From positions 1 through 64,000 of the forward strand of contig NZ_BMTV01000019.1 of NCBI RefSeq assembly GCF_014649855.1: a DNA stretch of 64,000 nt. The letters run 5' to 3'. This document shows positions 46,374-55,954 of the stretch, piece after piece. Within the stretch, counting starts at the first letter, position 1, and each line of letters starts with the position of its first letter. Below the pieces are notes generated by a model. That model ran no database searches, was not told the DNA's origin, and saw only the letters and a program-made list of their open reading frames with translations. The position numbers and the translations under genes are program-made. The DNA comes from Streptomyces roseolus (GTDB taxonomy: Bacteria; Actinomycetota; Actinomycetes; Streptomycetales; Streptomycetaceae).

Positions 46374-47902
46374 GCGGCGGACCCGAGGGGGAGTGGCGGC
46401 GGCTCGACCCGCGCACCCTCCTCGTCACCGCCGCCGTGTTCTGCGGCATCGCGGTCGGCGCCGGAGTGCCCGTGGCCGCGGGCCTCTCCGGCGGCCGGCC
46501 GCTCGGGCAGGCCGTCGCCTGGGTCCTCGCCGGCGCCGCCCTCCTCGTCGGCGGCGGCACCACCGCCGACTGGGTGCGCTGCCGGCGCACCCGCTACCGG
46601 ATCGGCCCCGACCGGGTCGAACTCCACACCGGCCTGCTCCTCCTCAAGCGCCGCACGCTGTCCCGCGACCGGATCCGCAGCGTCGACCTCACCGCCAACC
46701 CGCTCCAGCGCCTCCCCGGCCTCGTCAAGGTCCGCATCGGCACCGGCGAGTCCACCGGCGGCGGCGAATCCACCCTCGCGCTCGAACTCGTCACCCGCGC
46801 CGAGGGCGAACGGCTCCGCAGGGAGCTCCTCACCCGCCCCGCCGACGCGGCCGATCCGGCCCACGACGGCACCCTCGCCGCCCTCGACCCCCGCTGGATC
46901 CGCTACGCCCCCGTCTCCTTCGTCGCCCCCGCCCTCGGCGGCGCGGCGGCCGGAGCGGTCATGCAGGTCAGCGAGTGGTTCGGCGCCCAGGCCGAGGTCA
47001 TCGACTGGATAGGGGACCGCTTCGCGTCGGTCTCGCTGCCCTGGACGATCGTCGGCCTGGTCCTGCTCGCCACCCTGGCCGGCGCGGTCGGCGCCCTCGG
47101 GCTCTGGATCGAGCTGTGGTGGAACTTCCGGCTCGAACGCGAACCGGGCGGCACCCTCCGGGTCCGCCGCGGCCTGTTCACCGCCCGCTCGGTCACCCTG
47201 GAGGAGCGCCGGCTGCGCGGCGTCGAACGGGTCGAGCCCCTCGGCGTCCGGCTCTTCGGCGCCGCCCGGCTCGACGCCGTCGCCACCGGTCTCACCGAGG
47301 ACGACGACGAGAAGCACACCGACCTCAAGGCCCTCCTGCCGGCCACGCCCCGGGCCGTCGCCGACCGCGTCGCCGCCGAGGTGCTGCGCGAGCCCGAACC
47401 GCCCACCTCCGCCCCGCTGGCCGCCCATCCCCGGGCCGCCCGCACCCGCAGGCTCCGCTGGGCCCTCGCCGCCGTGCTGCTGCCCGCCGCCGTCCTCGCC
47501 GCCCTCGGGGCGCTCCTCACGCCGGTGCTGCTGTACGTGGCGGCCGGGTGGGCGGTGGTGCTCGCGCCGCCCGCCGCGCTCCTGGCCCGGGACGCGTACC
47601 GCTCCCTCGGGCACACCGTCAGCGGCGGCTATCTGGTGACCCGTTCGGGCACGGTGCGCCGGGCCACCGTCGCCCTGCAGCGGAGCGGGATCATCGGCTG
47701 GACGGTCAAGCAGTCGTACTTCCAGCGCCGCGCCGGGATCCTCACCGTCACCGCCACCACGGCCGCCGGCGAGGGCGCCTACGACGTCCTGGACGCGGGG
47801 GAGTCCCAGGGCCTCGCCCTCGCCGACCGGGCCGTACCGGGGCTGCTCGCGCCCTTCCTGGAGCGGGTGGAAACGCCGGAGGCCCGGTCCACCGAGAGGT
47901 GA
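46370..47902 (+). CDS. PH-domain membrane protein with several bPH2 repeats
   Basis: A 510-residue membrane protein with three successive pairs of helices and bPH2 modules: RYRIGPDRVELHTGLLLLKR with RIRSVDLTANPLQRLPGLVK, then LRVRRGLFTARSVTLEERRL with LFGAARLDAVATG, then YLVTRSGTVRRATVALQRSG with FQRRAGILTVTA. GTG 46370 overlaps the smaller PH gene (GTGA). With that partner it probably forms a membrane complex of unknown purpose. Confidence 0.88.
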   Translation: MSGGPEGEWRRLDPRTLLVTAAVFCGIAVGAGVPVAAGLSGGRPLGQAVAWVLAGAALLVGGGTTADWVRCRRTRYRIGPDRVELHTGLLLLKRRTLSRDRIRSVDLTANPLQRLPGLVKVRIGTGESTGGGESTLALELVTRAEGERLRRELLTRPADAADPAHDGTLAALDPRWIRYAPVSFVAPALGGAAAGAVMQVSEWFGAQAEVIDWIGDRFASVSLPWTIVGLVLLATLAGAVGALGLWIELWWNFRLEREPGGTLRVRRGLFTARSVTLEERRLRGVERVEPLGVRLFGAARLDAVATGLTEDDDEKHTDLKALLPATPRAVADRVAAEVLREPEPPTSAPLAAHPRAARTRRLRWALAAVLLPAAVLAALGALLTPVLLYVAAGWAVVLAPPAALLARDAYRSLGHTVSGGYLVTRSGTVRRATVALQRSGIIGWTVKQSYFQRRAGILTVTATTAAGEGAYDVLDAGESQGLALADRAVPGLLAPFLERVETPEARSTER

Positions 47903-47914
47903 ACCGGGCCTCCG
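47877..47914. terminator. Bidirectional terminator between PH-domain and pgl genes
   Basis: Perfect 12-bp arms, CGGAGGCCCGGT (47877-47888) and ACCGGGCCTCCG (47903-47914), with a 14-base loop holding the PH gene stop. It lies at the meeting point of two convergent operons. Confidence 0.75.
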
Positions 47915-47930
47915 CACGGGCCTGCCGGCG

Positions 47931-48683
47931 CTACGGCAGCCCGGAGGCCGCCGCCGCGTCCATCAGCCACAGCGTGCGCTCGGCACCGCGGGCGCCGGAG
48001 GCCGGCACCCGCACCTCGTCCGCGTCGCCGGAGAGCGCGAGGGCCGCGGCCTTCGCCTTGTCCTCGCCGGCCGCGAGCAGCCAGACCTCCCGGGCCGCCC
48101 GGATCGCCGGGAGGGTCAGGGAGATCCGCGTCGGCGGCGGCTTGGGCGCGTCGTGCACCCCGACCACCGTCCGGCCGGTCTCCCGGACCGCCGGGAGCTC
48201 CGGGAAGAGCGAGGCCACGTGGGTGTCCGGGCCGACGCCCAGCATCAGCACGTCGAAGGCCGGCACCTCGGCCCCCGGACCGGCCGCCGCGGCCAGCTCG
48301 GCCGCGTAGGCCGCCGCGGCGGCGTCGGCGTCGTCCCCGTACGGGCCGTCCGAGGCCGGCATGGCGTGCACCCGGGCCGGGTCCAGCGGGACCCGGTCGA
48401 GCAGCGCCTCACGGGCCTGGGTGACGTTCCGCTCGGGGTCGCCCTCGGGCAGGAACCGCTCGTCGCCCCACCACAGGTCGAGCCGCGACCAGTCGATCGC
48501 GTCCCGGGCGGGCGCCGCGCCGAGCGCGGCGAGCAGGCCGTTGCCGTTGCGGCCGCCGGTCAGCACGACCGAGGCGGTGCCCCGGGCGGACTGGGCGTCC
48601 ACGACCGCGGTGATCAGCCGGGCCGCCGCGGCCTCGGCCATCAGCTCCTTGGTCCCGTGGACCACCCGGCGCGGGGCGCTCAC
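47931..48683 (-). CDS. pgl: 6-phosphogluconolactonase
   Basis: A 250-residue enzyme of the glucosamine-6-phosphate isomerase fold that opens 6-phosphogluconolactone. Markers: VVLTGGRNGNGLLAAL, DLWWGDERFLPEGDPERN, DVLMLGVGPDTHVASLFPEL. GTG 48683 overlaps the opcA stop by four bases. It is the last gene of the tkt-tal-zwf-opcA-pgl operon. Confidence 0.95.
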   Translation of the reverse strand: MSAPRRVVHGTKELMAEAAAARLITAVVDAQSARGTASVVLTGGRNGNGLLAALGAAPARDAIDWSRLDLWWGDERFLPEGDPERNVTQAREALLDRVPLDPARVHAMPASDGPYGDDADAAAAAYAAELAAAAGPGAEVPAFDVLMLGVGPDTHVASLFPELPAVRETGRTVVGVHDAPKPPPTRISLTLPAIRAAREVWLLAAGEDKAKAAALALSGDADEVRVPASGARGAERTLWLMDAAAASGLP

Positions 48684-49759
48684 TTGGCCGCCGCCTTCTT
48701 CGCCGGGGCCTTCTTGGCCGCGGGCGCCTTCTTCTCCGCCCCGGCCTCCGGCCCGGCCGCCGGATCCGTCTCCGCCGAGGGGACCGCGGTCACGTCCACC
48801 GGCTGCTCGGGCGCGGGGGCGGTGACGGCCGCCTCCTCGTCGAGCCGCTCCAGGCCGTACCGCAGCGACGCCGCGTAGGTGTCGTCCGGGTCGAGCCGGC
48901 GCAGCTCCTCCGCGATCAGCTCGGCCGTCTCGCGCCGCTTCAGCGCCACCGCGCGGTCCGGCTGCCCCTGTATGGAGAGGGTGGCGAGCGAGCCGTCGGG
49001 CCGGTCGAGCACGATCGGTCCGGCGCTGGTCTGCAGCCGTACGGAGGTGAGGCCGGGGCCGTTCGACCGGGAGCGCCGCACCGGCACCTTCAGCCGCTCG
49101 GCCAGCCACATGGCGAGGAGCTCGACGCTCGGGTTGAACTCCTCGCCCGCCACGTCGGCCGAGGTCACCGTGCAGTGGACCTGGTCGAGCGCGGCGGCCA
49201 GCATCGAGCGCCACGGGGTGATCCGGGTCCACGACAGGTCCGTGTCGCCGGGGGTGTAGGTGCCCGCCCGCGCGGTCAGCTCCTCGATGGGCTGCTCGGC
49301 GGCGTACGTGTCGGTCACCCGCCGCTGGGCGAGGGCGCCCAGCGGGTCGTTCGCCGGGTCGGTCGGCGCGTTCACCGGCCACCAGACGACGACGGGGGCG
49401 TCCGGGAGGAGCAGCGGCAGCACCACCGACTGGGCGTGGTCGACGACCTCGCCGTACAGCCGGAGGATCACCGTCTCCCCGGAGCCGGCGTCGGCGCCGA
49501 GGCGGACCTCGGCGTCGAGCCGGGCGTTGGCCCGGTCCCGGGGCGAGCGCGAGCCCCGCTTGATGACCACGAGGGTCCGCGAGGGGTGCTCGCGGGAGGC
49601 CTCGTTGGCCGCCTTCAGGGCGTCGTAGGCGTTCTCCTCGTCGGTGACGATGACGAGGGTGAGCACCATGCCGACGGCCGGGGTGCCGATCGCCCGCCGC
49701 CCGAGCACCAGCGCCTTGTTGATCTTCGAGGACGTGGTGTCCGTCAGGTCGGTCTTCAT
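48680..49759 (-). CDS. opcA: Glucose-6-phosphate dehydrogenase assembly protein OpcA
   Basis: A 359-residue protein of the OpcA family, an activator and assembly partner of Zwf in cyanobacteria and actinobacteria. Recognisable parts: LTLVIVTDEENAYDALKAAN, TLVVIKRGSRSPRD, PVVVWWPVNAPTDPA, DLSWTRITPWRSMLAAALDQ. The last ~55 residues are an acidic linker followed by a Lys/Ala/Pro tail (KKAPAAKKAPAKKAAAK). ATG 49759 overlaps the zwf stop (ATGA), so it is coupled to its partner enzyme. Confidence 0.95.
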   Translation of the reverse strand: MKTDLTDTTSSKINKALVLGRRAIGTPAVGMVLTLVIVTDEENAYDALKAANEASREHPSRTLVVIKRGSRSPRDRANARLDAEVRLGADAGSGETVILRLYGEVVDHAQSVVLPLLLPDAPVVVWWPVNAPTDPANDPLGALAQRRVTDTYAAEQPIEELTARAGTYTPGDTDLSWTRITPWRSMLAAALDQVHCTVTSADVAGEEFNPSVELLAMWLAERLKVPVRRSRSNGPGLTSVRLQTSAGPIVLDRPDGSLATLSIQGQPDRAVALKRRETAELIAEELRRLDPDDTYAASLRYGLERLDEEAAVTAPAPEQPVDVTAVPSAETDPAAGPEAGAEKKAPAAKKAPAKKAAAK

Positions 49760-51288
49760 GGCCGGCGCCAGCTCCTGCCGTCTCGTGCGAGCATCTCGTC
49801 CGCCTCGACCGGTCCCCAGGTCCCGGACTCGTACTGGGCGGGCTTGCCGTGTTTGTCCCAGTACTGCTCGATCGGGTCGAGGATCTTCCAGGACAGCTCG
49901 ACCTCCTCCACGCGCGGGAAGAGGTTGGAGTCGCCGAGCAGGACGTCCAGGATGAGCCGCTCGTACGCCTCGGGGCTGGACTCGGTGAAGGACTCGCCGT
50001 AGGCGAAGTCCATCGACACGTCCCGGATCTCCATCTGGGTGCCGGGCACCTTGGAGCCGAAGCGGACGGTGACGCCCTCGTCGGGCTGCACCCGGATGAC
50101 GATGGCGTTGCGGCCCAGCTCCTCCGTCGACGTGTGGTCGAAGGGGGAGTGCGGGGCGCGTTGGAAGACGACCGCGATCTCGGTGACCCGGCGGCCGAGG
50201 CGCTTGCCGGTGCGCAGGTAGAAGGGGACGCCCGCCCAGCGGCGGTTGTCGATCTCCAGCTTGATCGCCGCGTAGGTGTCGGTCTTCGACTGGGGGTCGA
50301 TGCCCTCTTCCTCGAGGTAGCCGACGGCCTTCGCGCCACCCTGCCAGCCGGCCGCGTACTGGCCGCGGACGGTGGCCTTCGACAGGTCCTTCGGCAGCCG
50401 GACCGCGCCCAGGACCTTGGTCTTCTCCGCGGCGAGCGCGTCGGCGTCGAAGGAGGCGGGCTCCTCCATCGCGGTCAGCGCGAGCAGCTGGAGCAGGTGG
50501 TTCTGGATGACGTCGCGGGCGGCGCCGATGCCGTCGTAGTAGCCGGCGCGGCCGCCGATGCCGATGTCCTCGGCCATGGTGATCTGGACGTGGTCGACGT
50601 AGGACCGGTTCCAGGTCGGCTCGAAGAGCGTGTTGGCGAAGCGGAGCGCCAGGATGTTCTGGACGGTCTCCTTGCCGAGGTAGTGGTCGATGCGGAAGAC
50701 CGCCTCGGGCGGGAAGACCTCGTGGACGACCTCGTTGAGCTCCTTGGCGGAGGCGAGGTCGTGGCCGAAGGGCTTCTCGATGACGGCGCGGCGCCAGGAG
50801 CCGTTCTTCTGGTCGGCGAGGCCGTGCTTCTTCAGCTGCTGGACGACCAGGGGGAAGAACTTCGGCGGCACGGACAGGTAGAAGGCGAAGTTGCCCCCGG
50901 TGCCCTGCGCCTTGTCCAGCTCCTGGATGGTCTCCTTCAGCTGCTCGAAGGCCTCGTCGCTGTCGAAGTCGCCCTGGACGAACCGCATGCCCTGGATGAG
51001 CTGCTGCCAGACCTCCTCGCGGAAGGGGGTGCGGGCGTGCTGCTTGACCGCGTCGTGGACCTCCTGCGCGAAGTCCTCGTCCTGCCACTCGCGGCGGGCG
51101 AAGCCGATGAGCGAGAAGCCCGGCGGCAGCAGGCCGCGGTTGGCCAGGTCGTAGACGGCGGGCATCAGCTTCTTACGGGACAAATCGCCCGTGACGCCGA
51201 AGATGACCAGGCCCGACGGCCCCGCGATGCGCGGGAGCCGTCGGTCGGCGGCGTCACGGAGCGGGTTGGCTCCGTCGACGGTGCTCAC
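49756..51288 (-). CDS. zwf: Glucose-6-phosphate 1-dehydrogenase
   Basis: A 510-residue enzyme that makes 6-phosphogluconolactone and NADPH, the entry to the pentose phosphate pathway. NADP fold motif VIFGVTGDLSRKKLMP is near residue 30, and the active-site RIDHYLGKETVQNI with the catalytic His is near 195. The family C-terminus YESGTWGPVEADEML is present. GTG 51288 lies 5 bases after the tal stop. The stop overlaps the opcA ATG. Confidence 0.97.
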   Translation of the reverse strand: MSTVDGANPLRDAADRRLPRIAGPSGLVIFGVTGDLSRKKLMPAVYDLANRGLLPPGFSLIGFARREWQDEDFAQEVHDAVKQHARTPFREEVWQQLIQGMRFVQGDFDSDEAFEQLKETIQELDKAQGTGGNFAFYLSVPPKFFPLVVQQLKKHGLADQKNGSWRRAVIEKPFGHDLASAKELNEVVHEVFPPEAVFRIDHYLGKETVQNILALRFANTLFEPTWNRSYVDHVQITMAEDIGIGGRAGYYDGIGAARDVIQNHLLQLLALTAMEEPASFDADALAAEKTKVLGAVRLPKDLSKATVRGQYAAGWQGGAKAVGYLEEEGIDPQSKTDTYAAIKLEIDNRRWAGVPFYLRTGKRLGRRVTEIAVVFQRAPHSPFDHTSTEELGRNAIVIRVQPDEGVTVRFGSKVPGTQMEIRDVSMDFAYGESFTESSPEAYERLILDVLLGDSNLFPRVEEVELSWKILDPIEQYWDKHGKPAQYESGTWGPVEADEMLARDGRSWRRP

Positions 51289-51293
51289 TGTGG

Positions 51294-52418
51294 TCAGCCC
51301 TCCGAGGGGGCGAGGCGCTTGAGCTCCGCCTCGGTCGAGCCGAGCAGGTCGTTCCAGGCCGCCTCGAACTTCTCGACGCCCTCGTCCTCCAGGAGCTGGA
51401 CCACGTCGTCGTAGCTGATCCCCAGCTTGCCGACGGCCTCCAGGACCTCGCGGGAGGAGTCGTACGTGCCGCGCACGGTGTCGCCGGCGACCTCGCCGTG
51501 GTCGGCGGTGGCCTCCAGGGTCGCCTCCGGCATGGTGTTCACCGTGCCCGGGGCGACCAGGTCCACCACGTACAGCGTGTCCTTGTACGCCGGGTCCTTG
51601 ACGCCGGTCGAGGCCCACAGCGGACGCTGCTTGTTGGCCTGCGCCTTGTCCAGGGCCGCCCAGCGCTCCGAGGAGTCCGAGAAGACCTCCTCGTACGCCT
51701 CGTAGGCCAGGCGCGCGTTGGCGAGCGCGGCCTTGCCCTTGAGGGCCTTGGCCTCGTCGGTGCCGATGCCGTCCAGGCGCTTGTCGATCTCCGTGTCCAC
51801 GCGGGAGACGAAGAACGACGCCACCGAGTGGATCTTCGCCAGGTCGAGGCCGCGCTCGCGGGCCTTCTCCAGGCCCGCCAGGTAGGCGTCCATGACCGCG
51901 CGGTAGCGCTCCAGCGAGAAGATCAGCGTCACGTTGACGCTGATGCCGAGGCCGATGACCTCGGTGATCGCCGGCAGGCCGGCCTTCGTCGCGGGGATCT
52001 TGATGAGGGTGTTCGGCCGGTCCACCAGCCAGGCCAGCTGCTTCGCCTCGGCGGTCGTGGCGACCGTGTCGTGCGCCAGGCGCGGGTCGACCTCGATGGA
52101 CACCCGGCCGTCCTGGCCGTCGGTCGTGTCGAAGACCGGGCGCAGGATGTCGGCGGCGTCGCGGACGTCCGCCGTCGTGATCATGCGGATGGCCTCTTCC
52201 ACGGTGACCTTGCGGGCGGCCAGGTCGGCCAGCTGCTGGTCGTAGCCGTGCCCCTCGGAGATCGCCTTCTGGAAGATCGACGGGTTGGTCGTCACGCCGA
52301 CCACGTGGGACTGGTCGATGAGCTCGGCCAGGTTGCCGGACGTGATCCGCTGACGCGAGAGGTCGTCCAGCCAGATCGCGACGCCTTCGTCGGAGAGGCG
52401 CTTGAGAGCGTCTGTCAT
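51294..52418 (-). CDS. tal: Transaldolase
   Basis: A 374-residue TIM-barrel enzyme that transfers a three-carbon unit between sugar phosphates. Markers: GVAIWLDDLSRQRI, VVGVTTNPSIFQKAIS, and the Schiff-base lysine in NTLIKIPATKAG. VASFFVSRVDTEID and RPLWASTGVKDP are also conserved. The length fits the actinobacterial Tal subfamily. It is 36 bases downstream of tkt and 5 upstream of zwf in one operon. Confidence 0.96.
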   Translation of the reverse strand: MTDALKRLSDEGVAIWLDDLSRQRITSGNLAELIDQSHVVGVTTNPSIFQKAISEGHGYDQQLADLAARKVTVEEAIRMITTADVRDAADILRPVFDTTDGQDGRVSIEVDPRLAHDTVATTAEAKQLAWLVDRPNTLIKIPATKAGLPAITEVIGLGISVNVTLIFSLERYRAVMDAYLAGLEKARERGLDLAKIHSVASFFVSRVDTEIDKRLDGIGTDEAKALKGKAALANARLAYEAYEEVFSDSSERWAALDKAQANKQRPLWASTGVKDPAYKDTLYVVDLVAPGTVNTMPEATLEATADHGEVAGDTVRGTYDSSREVLEAVGKLGISYDDVVQLLEDEGVEKFEAAWNDLLGSTEAELKRLAPSEG

Positions 52419-52454
52419 GAGAGTTGCATCTCCAATAAGTCGTACGTATCCGCG

Positions 52455-54542
52455 TCAGCGCGCGGCGGCGGCGATCGATTCCCGAGCGGCGGAAGCCACG
52501 GCCTCCGGCGTGAAACCGAACTCACGGAACAGGACCTTGGCGTCGGCCGAGGCGCCGAAGTGCTCCAGCGAGACGATCCGGCCGGCGTCGCCGACGTACC
52601 GGTGCCAGGTCAGGCCGACACCGGCCTCGACCGCGACCCGGGCCCTCACCGACGGCGGCAGGACGGAGTCCTTGTACGCCTGGTCCTGCTCCTCGAACCA
52701 CTCCACGGACGGCATCGAGACCACGCGGGTCGGGACGCCCTCGGCCTGGAGGGCCTCACGGGCCTCGACGGCCAGGTGCACCTCGGAGCCGGTCGCGATC
52801 AGGACGACCTCGGGCGAGCCGCCCTCGGCCTCGAACAGCACGTAGCCGCCCTTGACCGCGTCCTCGTTCGGCGCGTAGGTCGGCACGCCCTGACGGGTCA
52901 GCGCCAGACCGTGCGGCGCGCCCTTGCCGAAGACCTTGGTGTGCCGCTTCATGATCTCGCGCCAGGCGATCGCCGTCTCGTTGGCGTCGGCCGGGCGGAC
53001 CACGTTCAGACCCGGGATCGCGCGCAGCGAGGCCAGGTGCTCCACCGGCTGGTGGGTCGGGCCGTCCTCGCCGAGGCCGATCGAGTCGTGCGTCCACACG
53101 TAGGTCACCGGCAGGTGCATCAGGGCCGACAGGCGCACCGCGTTGCGCATGTAGTCCGAGAAGACCAGGAAGGTGCCGCCGTAGACGCGGGTGTTCCCGT
53201 GCAGCGCGATGCCGTTCATCTCCGCGGCCATGGAGTGCTCGCGGATGCCGAAGTGGATCGTGCGGCCGTACGGGTCCGCCTCCGGCAGCGGGTTGCCCGC
53301 GGGGAGGAACGACGACGTCTTGTCGATCGTCGTGTTGTTCGAGCCGGCGAGGTCGGCCGAGCCGCCCCACAGCTCCGGGAGGACCTCGCCCAGCGCCTGG
53401 AGGACCTTGCCCGAGGCGGCGCGGGTGGCGACGCTCTTGCCCGCCTCGAAGACCGGGAGCTTCCCCTCCCAGCCGGCCGGCAGCTCGTTCGCCTGGATCC
53501 GGTCGAACTCGGCGGCCCGCTCCGGGTTGGCCGTACGCCACTCGGCGAGCTGCTTGTCCCAGGCGGCGCGGGCCTCGCGGCCCCGCTCGCCGAGCGCGCG
53601 GGTGTGGCCGATGACCTCGTCGGTGACCTCGAAGGTCTGCTCCGGGTCGAAGCCCAGGACGCGCTTGGTGGCCGCGACCTCGTCGTCGCCGAGCGCCGAG
53701 CCGTGCGCGGCCTCGGTGTTCTGCGCGTTCGGCGCCGGCCAGGCGATGATCGAGCGCATCGCGATGAACGACGGACGCTCGGTCTCGGCCTCGGCGGCCT
53801 TGATCGCCGCGTAGAGGGCGGCCGGGTCCAGGTCGCCGTCGGCCTTCGGCTCGACGCGCTGCACGTGCCAGCCGTACGCCTCGTACCGCTTCATCGTGTC
53901 CTCGGACACGGCGGTCTCGGTGTCGCCCTCGATCGAGATGTGGTTGTCGTCCCACAGCAGGATCAGGTTGCCGAGCTTCTGGTGGCCCGCGAGCGAGGAC
54001 GCCTCGGCGGAGATGCCCTCCTGGAGGCAGCCGTCGCCGGCGATCACGTAGACCTTGTGGTCGAAGGGGGAGGTGCCGGGGGCCGCCTCCGGGTCGAAGA
54101 GACCGCGCTCGTAGCGGGCGGCCATCGCCATGCCCACCGCGTTCGCCACGCCCTGGCCCAGCGGGCCCGTGGTGGTCTCGACGCCGGCCGTGTGGCCGTA
54201 CTCGGGGTGGCCCGGGGTCTTCGAGCCCCAGGTGCGGAACGCCTTGAGGTCGTCGAGCTCCAGACCGAAGCCACCCAGGTACAGCTGGGTGTACAGGGTC
54301 AGGGAGGAGTGGCCCGCGGAGAGCACGAAGCGGTCGCGGCCGACCCACTCCGGGTCGGACGGGTCGTGGCGCATCACCTTCTGGAAGAGGGTGTACGCGG
54401 CCGGCGCGAGGCTCATCGCGGTACCGGGATGGCCGTTGCCGACCTTCTGTACGGCGTCCGCGGCCAGGATGCGGGCGGTGTCGACGGCCCGCTGGTCCAA
54501 ATCGGTCCACTGGAGGTCTGTGGTGGTCGGCTTAGTGCTCAC
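52455..54542 (-). CDS. tkt: Transketolase
   Basis: A 695-residue thiamine-diphosphate enzyme that moves two-carbon units in the pentose phosphate pathway. The cofactor motif GDGCLQEGISAEASSLAGH leads to NLILLWDDN. The pyrimidine domain has DLAGSNNTTIDKTS, GIREHSMAAEMNGIALHG and DSIGLGEDGPTHQPVEHLAS. GTG 54542 begins the operon, with GAGAGGAG about 14 bases upstream. TAGGCT near 54612 on the - strand may be the -10. Confidence 0.97.
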   Translation of the reverse strand: MSTKPTTTDLQWTDLDQRAVDTARILAADAVQKVGNGHPGTAMSLAPAAYTLFQKVMRHDPSDPEWVGRDRFVLSAGHSSLTLYTQLYLGGFGLELDDLKAFRTWGSKTPGHPEYGHTAGVETTTGPLGQGVANAVGMAMAARYERGLFDPEAAPGTSPFDHKVYVIAGDGCLQEGISAEASSLAGHQKLGNLILLWDDNHISIEGDTETAVSEDTMKRYEAYGWHVQRVEPKADGDLDPAALYAAIKAAEAETERPSFIAMRSIIAWPAPNAQNTEAAHGSALGDDEVAATKRVLGFDPEQTFEVTDEVIGHTRALGERGREARAAWDKQLAEWRTANPERAAEFDRIQANELPAGWEGKLPVFEAGKSVATRAASGKVLQALGEVLPELWGGSADLAGSNNTTIDKTSSFLPAGNPLPEADPYGRTIHFGIREHSMAAEMNGIALHGNTRVYGGTFLVFSDYMRNAVRLSALMHLPVTYVWTHDSIGLGEDGPTHQPVEHLASLRAIPGLNVVRPADANETAIAWREIMKRHTKVFGKGAPHGLALTRQGVPTYAPNEDAVKGGYVLFEAEGGSPEVVLIATGSEVHLAVEAREALQAEGVPTRVVSMPSVEWFEEQDQAYKDSVLPPSVRARVAVEAGVGLTWHRYVGDAGRIVSLEHFGASADAKVLFREFGFTPEAVASAARESIAAAAR

Positions 54543-54914
54543 CCTGGGTCAGGGCTCCTCTCCACATGTCTGTAGCCGGTGACTGAGGGTGTACCGGCGC
54601 TGTCGAGCCTACCCCCGAAAAAGCCCCCTCTTTTCGTGTCCATGCCCCTCAAATGAGCGGACATGGCAAGAGTGCCGGTGGTCGTGGCGGTTCGCCTCCC
54701 GAACGGCGCGCCGAAGGGTGTCCGCCCCTTGATACGAGGGGGGAGGCGGGGGACGGAACGAGGGGCACGCGCGCCCGCGGGTGAGCCCCGCCAACACGAC
54801 CCCACCCCCGCGAAGATCGGTGTCTGGGCAACGTCTACAGTGGCGTGGTACGCGCAAGTTTCACCCCGCCTTCGTCCGGGGGACTTGCTGGGAATTTCTC
54901 TGTCAGGGGTGTGC
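54543..54914. other. Divergent tkt/ctaB promoter region
   Basis: These 372 bases separate the divergent tkt and ctaB genes and carry no supported ORF. Candidate -10 hexamers are TAGGCT for tkt (- strand, near 54612-54607) and TACAGT for ctaB (54836-54841). CGAAAA and TTTTCG form a small inverted repeat near 54615-54640. No operator of a known family is evident. Confidence 0.5.
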
Positions 54915-55862
54915 GTGACGGCCGTCGAGTCCCGACCCGCAGGGGTCGTCCTGGCTAACGGCCCGGGGGGCCATCGGCCGTTCGGGGCCCGCGTCAAGGC
55001 ATTCGTGGCGCTGACCAAGCCGCGGATCATCGAGCTGCTGCTCATCACCACCGTTCCGGTGATGTTCCTCGCCGAGCAGGGCGTGCCGGACCTGTGGCTG
55101 GTGCTCGCCACCTGCTTCGGCGGCTACCTCTCCGCGGGCGGCGCCAACGCGCTCAACATGTACATCGACCGCGACATCGACGCGCTGATGGACCGCACCT
55201 CGCAGCGCCCGCTGGTCACCGGCATGGTCTCGCCGCGCGAGGGACTGGTCTTCGGCCTCACCCTGGCCGTCGTCTCCACCCTCTGGTTCGGCCTGCTCGT
55301 CAACTGGCTCTCCGCCTGGCTCTCGCTCGGCGCGCTCCTCTTCTACGTCGTGGTCTACACGATGCTCCTGAAGCGGCGCACCGCGCAGAACATCGTCTGG
55401 GGCGGCATCGCGGGCTGCATGCCGGTCCTCATCGGCTGGTCCTCGGTCACGAACTCGATGTCCTGGGCCGCCGTCATCCTCTTCATGGTCATCTTCTTCT
55501 GGACGCCGCCGCACTACTGGCCGCTGTCGATGAAGGTGAAGGAGGACTACGCGCGCGTGGGCGTGCCCATGCTCCCCGTGGTCGCCTCCAACAAGGTCGT
55601 CGCCAAGCAGATCGTCGCCTACAGCTGGGTCATGGTCGCGGTCTCGCTGCTGCTCACCCCGCTGGGCTACACCGGCTGGTTCTACACCGCCGTCGCCCTG
55701 GCCACCGGCGGCTGGTGGCTCTGGGAGGCGCACGGCCTGCTCAACCGCGCCAAGGCCGAGGTCACCGGCGCGAAGCTCAAGGAGATGCGCCTCTTCCACT
55801 GGTCCATCACCTACGTCTCGCTGCTCTTCGTGGCGGTCGCGGTGGACCCCTTCCTGCGCTGA
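54915..55862 (+). CDS. ctaB: Protoheme IX farnesyltransferase (haem O synthase)
   Basis: A 315-residue UbiA-family prenyltransferase with about nine helices, converting haem B to haem O for cytochrome oxidase. The Asp-rich prenyl-diphosphate site is NMYIDRDIDALMDRTSQRPL; the second is the YTMLLKRRTAQNIVWGGIAG region, and FWTPPHYWPLSMKVKEDY is conserved. GTG 54915 was chosen as AGGGG lies 5 bases upstream; GTG 54909 (two residues longer) is also possible. ctaA, the next enzyme of the pathway, is 1.7 kb away on the other strand. Confidence 0.95.
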   Translation: MTAVESRPAGVVLANGPGGHRPFGARVKAFVALTKPRIIELLLITTVPVMFLAEQGVPDLWLVLATCFGGYLSAGGANALNMYIDRDIDALMDRTSQRPLVTGMVSPREGLVFGLTLAVVSTLWFGLLVNWLSAWLSLGALLFYVVVYTMLLKRRTAQNIVWGGIAGCMPVLIGWSSVTNSMSWAAVILFMVIFFWTPPHYWPLSMKVKEDYARVGVPMLPVVASNKVVAKQIVAYSWVMVAVSLLLTPLGYTGWFYTAVALATGGWWLWEAHGLLNRAKAEVTGAKLKEMRLFHWSITYVSLLFVAVAVDPFLR

Positions 55863-55877
55863 CCGCGACTCCGGCCC

Positions 55878-55921
55878 CGACGGCCGGGCCGTGTGGGCTG
55901 TCCCACGCGGCCCGGCCGTCG
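55878..55921 (+). terminator. Strong terminator after ctaB
   Basis: Twenty-base arms at 55878-55897 and 55902-55921 pair with one G-U around a 4-base loop, 16 bases beyond the ctaB stop. Confidence 0.85.
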
Positions 55922-55941
55922 TCAGTCGATCTACCGCTCGG

Positions 55942-55947
55942 TAGCAT
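55942..55947 (+). promoter_or_regulatory. TAGCAT -10 hexamer before the small gene at 55955
   Basis: TAGCAT ends 7 bases before the ATG at 55955, with no ribosome site between, fitting a leaderless start just after the ctaB terminator. Confidence 0.4.
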
Positions 55948-55954
55948 CCTTGCC